Shown here piece by piece: positions 7,401 through 8,543 of a DNA stretch of 8,543 nt. Positions within the stretch are counted from its first letter, which is position 1, and every line of letters starts with the position of its first letter. Below the pieces are notes generated by a model. That model had not been told where the DNA came from. It saw nothing but the letters and a program-made list of their open reading frames with translations, and made no database searches. The translations under genes and the position numbers were made by a program. Location of the stretch: positions 1 through 8,543 of the forward strand of contig JAUVKG010000094.1 of NCBI GenBank assembly GCA_030596365.1, given 5' to 3'. Source of the stretch: Chlamydiota bacterium (lineage in GTDB: Bacteria; Auribacterota; UBA3054; B51-G9).

Positions 7401-7942
7401 ACAACCTCAATATAAAGTTCTACACCGTAAAGATTGGTAGGAGGCACAAAAGTATTTTTGATCATAGCATCTCCATTCAAAGTCCAAAATCTTTCAATTT
7501 CCGCATCATCAGAAACACGTTTTATTGAAACATAATTATATGAATTAGACGGATCGCCCGGTTGTTTTGAGTGACCACAAATCAAAAATGATAAAACTTG
7601 ATCTTCCGGTATTGAAAATGTGGATGAGCGAAGAGTGCCGGTAGCTGTTTCGGCATCAGGTGCAGTAAAGGGACTCCTTCTTGAAAGCGCAAAATAAGTA
7701 CCCTCGCATCCGAAACCAAGCTGCACTCCCGGCCAATAATTTGTAGTTTCAGGTGAGTCATCCCATGCAGTCCCGGTTTTTGTCCAACCGGTCAAGTCAC
7801 CGGTTTCGAAGCTCGGATTTATTGGCGCTGCTGCAAAGACACTTGCACACAATACAATCATAGTAATAATTATTCCCGCTTGAATTTTATCCCGATTCTT
7901 TCGGAAAAAGTGGGTAAGGGGGATTTTTTTAAAGTTATTCAT
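4451..7942 (-). CDS. Exported multi-domain PEP-CTERM protein with three beta-sandwich repeats
   Basis: 1163 residues, ATG at 7942 with AAGGAGA six bases upstream, stop TGA at 4453-4451. Residues 1-39 are a long signal peptide: a basic n-region, then IIITMIVLCASVFAAA. Three homologous modules follow at about 41-200, 208-360 and 363-508, each starting with an N-x-x-FE-x-G type motif and ending with YIEVVD, a cysteine, and AW-x-x-VD-x-F. Next are two fibronectin-III-like domains (511-604; 606-708, ending WRVSYQSD and WSDWS), a concanavalin/LamG-like domain (about 712-932) and another jelly-roll-like domain (about 940-1130; ISGSDGGIF, ILYGFSS). Residues 1133-1153 are a PEP-CTERM signal, so the protein should be processed by an exosortase and kept at the cell surface or in the matrix. 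No catalytic domain is seen; glycan binding or adhesion is inferred. The partial gene upstream encodes the same module. Confidence 0.93.
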   Translation of the reverse strand: MNNFKKIPLTHFFRKNRDKIQAGIIITMIVLCASVFAAAPINPSFETGDLTGWTKTGTAWDDSPETTNYWPGVQLGFGCEGTYFALSRRSPFTAPDAETATGTLRSSTFSIPEDQVLSFLICGHSKQPGDPSNSYNYVSIKRVSDDAEIERFWTLNGDAMIKNTFVPPTNLYGVELYIEVVDDCSLGSYAWLGVDDFKVGEVIPPDPRNWNFETGTYTNWPSFSGTAFSGKPTTKPFASLTTWEGVYYANSVFPDGENQNESAVGVMRSDTFTFPTNYALSFLIAGHSTHWSPETFNYVTLKLASDDSELDRVWAPNQDPMVSGALGVEAAYGKDVYIEVVDDCSSSGWAWIAVDDFKFVDSRNFDFENGYVGWDVTGAAWGSGPVTTNYRPNNPIHGEYYATSIIDGEANTGTIRSITFTYPADGYVKFLVGGHSDHWLPTLYNYVVLKDAATHTEYGKVYAPNQDLVVERAITNASAYNKQVYIEVVDNCTSSGFAWISVDYFQIKTFVPEPPEDVSATDGTYSAGVQITWTPSLEVNKYAVFRADVAETNLAVDISGDISVDSNEYFDTTGLDNSNYYYWVKAGNTYGWSEFGDYDIGFRSTSNPPDKPVNQLPADGSLQNFPIVLSASEYNDANGWPFEESKWQLSSDAAFISTREFQAGPTNVVNALSGLIFTGTNYWRVSYQSDRNKWSDWSDSTTFIVSRDVNSPYYFNDTFNNISGSGDVNNEYYAVNRQHGTAAPLDYSISGITEVGQSATTPNKLTLNGVASCSPNYSFVDYTNFVIEFDVLPANSSWTGISFGKIAQNAFPVSPGGIGIVFFGAGASAPGLYQVFSSGTLIGSLSGAPNHTNMHVKIAVAAESFDNDTTYISMFINGKPIPLRQAAFDDGNPTNDHQMYYYVYERTSGFDENYITLYNNGDVGIIDNFKVLPCSAQMTTRTWESDADMWIGTSNPVAEFTHAVNLNWDTEINVDGLPFEAPGEINILQTNDLVSELHGSDWFVFGADSNISAGQFEFESAPLPTGTGADIAEYFLYGWGSSIGITLSNLTSGSSNIFTIYGRPFGNTTPRQSYISGSDGGIFLVDENGIPDKCQIISYDYLAGADGTFTLTFTPQPNQDYILYGFSSVETGVPEPFLFIIYYFGLWIIYSRRPLGPESSLSL
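4468..4494. repeat. Imperfect GC-rich stem-loop inside the 3' end of the 1163-residue gene
   Basis: Arms ATTCC...GGAAT extend inward through GGC (one bulge, one G-T pair) to CCC-AAA-GGG. The structure lies within the last codons of the coding sequence, where it encodes residues just before and after the Arg-Arg of the sorting signal. It is the first of four stem-loops met in the direction of transcription between here and 4327. Confidence 0.6.
4484..4546 (-). other. PEP-CTERM sorting signal
   Basis: Residues 1133-1153: VPEP, then the hydrophobic stretch FLFIIYYFGLWIIY, then SRR. This is the three-part exosortase signal (PEP, transmembrane segment, basic cluster). Ten further residues follow the arginines, more than is usual for this signal. 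Confidence 0.88.
6419..6856 (-). repeat. Beta-sandwich module copy 3 of the 1163-residue protein
   Basis: Residues about 363-508. Landmarks are NFDFENGYVGW, VKFLVGGHSDHW, YNYVVLKDA, YAPNQDLVVERA and VYIEVVDNCTSSGFAWISVD. Its PNQD and NCTS segments are closest to the module of the partial gene upstream. Confidence 0.85.
6863..7321 (-). repeat. Beta-sandwich module copy 2 of the 1163-residue protein
   Basis: Residues about 208-360. Landmarks are WNFETGTYTNW, LSFLIAGHSTHW, FNYVTLKLASDD, WAPNQDPMV and VYIEVVDDCSSSGWAWIAVD. Cysteine 344 is its only cysteine. Confidence 0.85.
7343..7822 (-). repeat. Beta-sandwich module copy 1 of the 1163-residue protein
   Basis: Residues about 41-200. It begins INPSFETGDLTGW, has LSFLICGHS and YNYVSIKR in the middle, and ends ELYIEVVDDCSLGSYAWLGV. 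It is longer than copies 2 and 3 and has two extra cysteines (79 and 122). Confidence 0.8.
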
Positions 7943-7948
7943 AATTTT

Positions 7949-7955
7949 TCTCCTT
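7949..7955 (-). promoter_or_regulatory. Shine-Dalgarno site AAGGAGA
   Basis: The near-consensus AAGGAGA lies six bases before the ATG at 7942 and fixes that start. It contrasts with the glycosidase-like gene, which has no such site. The rest of the 61-base gap up to the previous stop is AT-rich, with a 10-base palindrome ATAATATTAT at 7998-8007 and no clear promoter or terminator. Confidence 0.85.
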
Positions 7956-8003
7956 ATAGATTAAAAGTTGATGTTGAATAGTTTAATAATTTATATCATA
8001 ATA

Positions 8004-8543
8004 TTATAAAATTCGCGCACGACTTCCATGATTGAAAATGAAGATGAACAAAATAATCATCATTAGAATCGCCGGTTCGGGAATAATGTCAAGTCGAAAA
8101 TCATCAACCGCTATCCATGCAAAACCGTTACTGGTACAATTATCAATAACTTCTATGTACATATTTTCCATGGCGCCGATATACGTAAAATCTCTTTCTA
8201 CAAAAATATCCTGATTCGGCGGTTGCATTTGCTCTACTATAGAACCGTTTGACGAGCGTTTCAACGCTATGTAATTATAAGTCGGTGCTCCGCCCGGTAA
8301 GGACAACCAGCCGGCAAGGGAAAATTGTATTGTAGAACCGTTTCCAAAAGGAAAATCAGCGGAGCGAAATGTTCCTGTGGCGGATTCACCGCCAACAATG
8401 CTGGTTGCAAAATATCGTCCGTGCCACTCGCTGCCGCCGCCGACATAATTTTTTGGCGCGGAACCAAAAGCCGGGCCGGAAACCGTCCAACCGGAATAAT
8501 CACCAACTTCAAACCCGTTATTTTTGCCAAGATAATTATTATA
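8004..8543 (-). CDS. PEP-CTERM protein with one beta-sandwich module (5' end beyond window)
   Basis: The frame is open from the right edge to TAA at 8006-8004, giving 179 residues of C-terminal sequence; the start codon and signal peptide lie outside. An in-frame TTG at 8306 could be mistaken for a start, but homology continues well upstream of it, so the gene is truncated by the window. The visible part holds one module (NNGFEVGDYSGW, YNYIALKRS, PPNQDIFVERDF, MYIEVIDNCTSNGFAWIAVD), the same module that occurs three times in the next gene. It ends in a PEP-CTERM signal, so surface attachment through an exosortase is expected. The next gene starts 61 bases downstream on the same strand; co-transcription is plausible. 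Likely role: glycan-binding or adhesive surface protein (inferred from module type only). Confidence 0.85.
   Translation of the reverse strand, partial: YNNYLGKNNGFEVGDYSGWTVSGPAFGSAPKNYVGGGSEWHGRYFATSIVGGESATGTFRSADFPFGNGSTIQFSLAGWLSLPGGAPTYNYIALKRSSNGSIVEQMQPPNQDIFVERDFTYIGAMENMYIEVIDNCTSNGFAWIAVDDFRLDIIPEPAILMMIILFIFIFNHGSRARIL
8007..8084 (-). other. PEP-CTERM sorting signal
   Basis: The last 26 residues are IPEP, the hydrophobic stretch AILMMIILFIFIF, and the tail NHGSRARIL with two arginines. This matches the exosortase signal architecture, although the basic cluster is weaker than usual. Confidence 0.85.
8088..8519 (-). repeat. Beta-sandwich module in the partial PEP-CTERM gene
   Basis: The complete module runs from NGFEVGDYSGW to AWIAVDDFRLD and is most like copy 3 of the 1163-residue protein (PNQD, NCTS, GFAWI). 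It keeps the single cysteine of the IDNCTS motif. Confidence 0.85.

Noticed and set aside
7823..7942. Lipoprotein signal at the N-terminus of the 1163-residue protein (cysteine at residue 32)
   Set aside because: The context IVLCAS has Leu directly before Cys, not the small residue of a lipobox, and VFAAA just after gives a normal signal peptidase I site.
8004..8306. Short independent gene starting at TTG 8306
   Set aside because: The same frame stays open to the window edge and encodes the first half of the beta-sandwich module upstream of the TTG, so the real start lies outside the window.
8267..8530. 87-codon minus-strand open frame
   Set aside because: It lies in a different frame over the N-terminal half of the module in the partial PEP-CTERM gene. 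That frame has clear homology and this one has none.

Overview
The window reads as part of a polysaccharide-handling locus of a Gram-negative bacterium, most likely from the Planctomycetes-Verrucomicrobia group (Lentisphaerota or Kiritimatiellota are my best guesses). The grounds are exported multi-domain proteins rich in beta-sandwich modules, two C-termini of PEP-CTERM type (the exosortase sorting signal), and beta-sandwich and glycosidase-like modules that I associate with that group. No rRNA or other phylogenetic marker is present, so the assignment is tentative.

All convincing genes are on the minus strand, and the window is almost entirely coding. In transcription order: (1) 8543-8004, the 3' part of a gene whose product ends in one beta-sandwich module and a PEP-CTERM anchor; (2) 7942-4451, a complete 1163-residue exported protein with signal peptide, three copies of the same module, two fibronectin-III-like domains, two further jelly-roll-like domains and a PEP-CTERM anchor; (3) 4266 to the left edge, a very long open frame (1422 codons without a stop, 3' end outside the window) encoding a secreted glycosidase-like protein made of two homologous units in tandem. 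Gene 3 is easy to miss because its stop codon lies outside the window.

Only two intergenic gaps exist. The 61-base gap between genes 1 and 2 is AT-rich and carries a strong Shine-Dalgarno site for gene 2. The 184-base gap before gene 3 is unusual. It holds a row of stem-loops that starts inside the 3' end of gene 2, and then a heptanucleotide tandem repeat (4.7 copies) that ends four bases before the gene 3 ATG, where a Shine-Dalgarno site would be expected.

The three proteins are linked by one recurring beta-sandwich module (one copy in gene 1, three in gene 2, and a more distant one at the internal junction of gene 3). A reasonable inference is that genes 1 and 2 make surface-anchored glycan-binding proteins and gene 3 makes the secreted enzyme acting on the same glycan. 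The most striking signal is inside gene 3: the first about 860 codons are AT-rich and the rest GC-rich, with the change falling at the boundary between the two homologous units. This suggests an in-frame fusion of two homologues of different origin, unless it is an assembly join.
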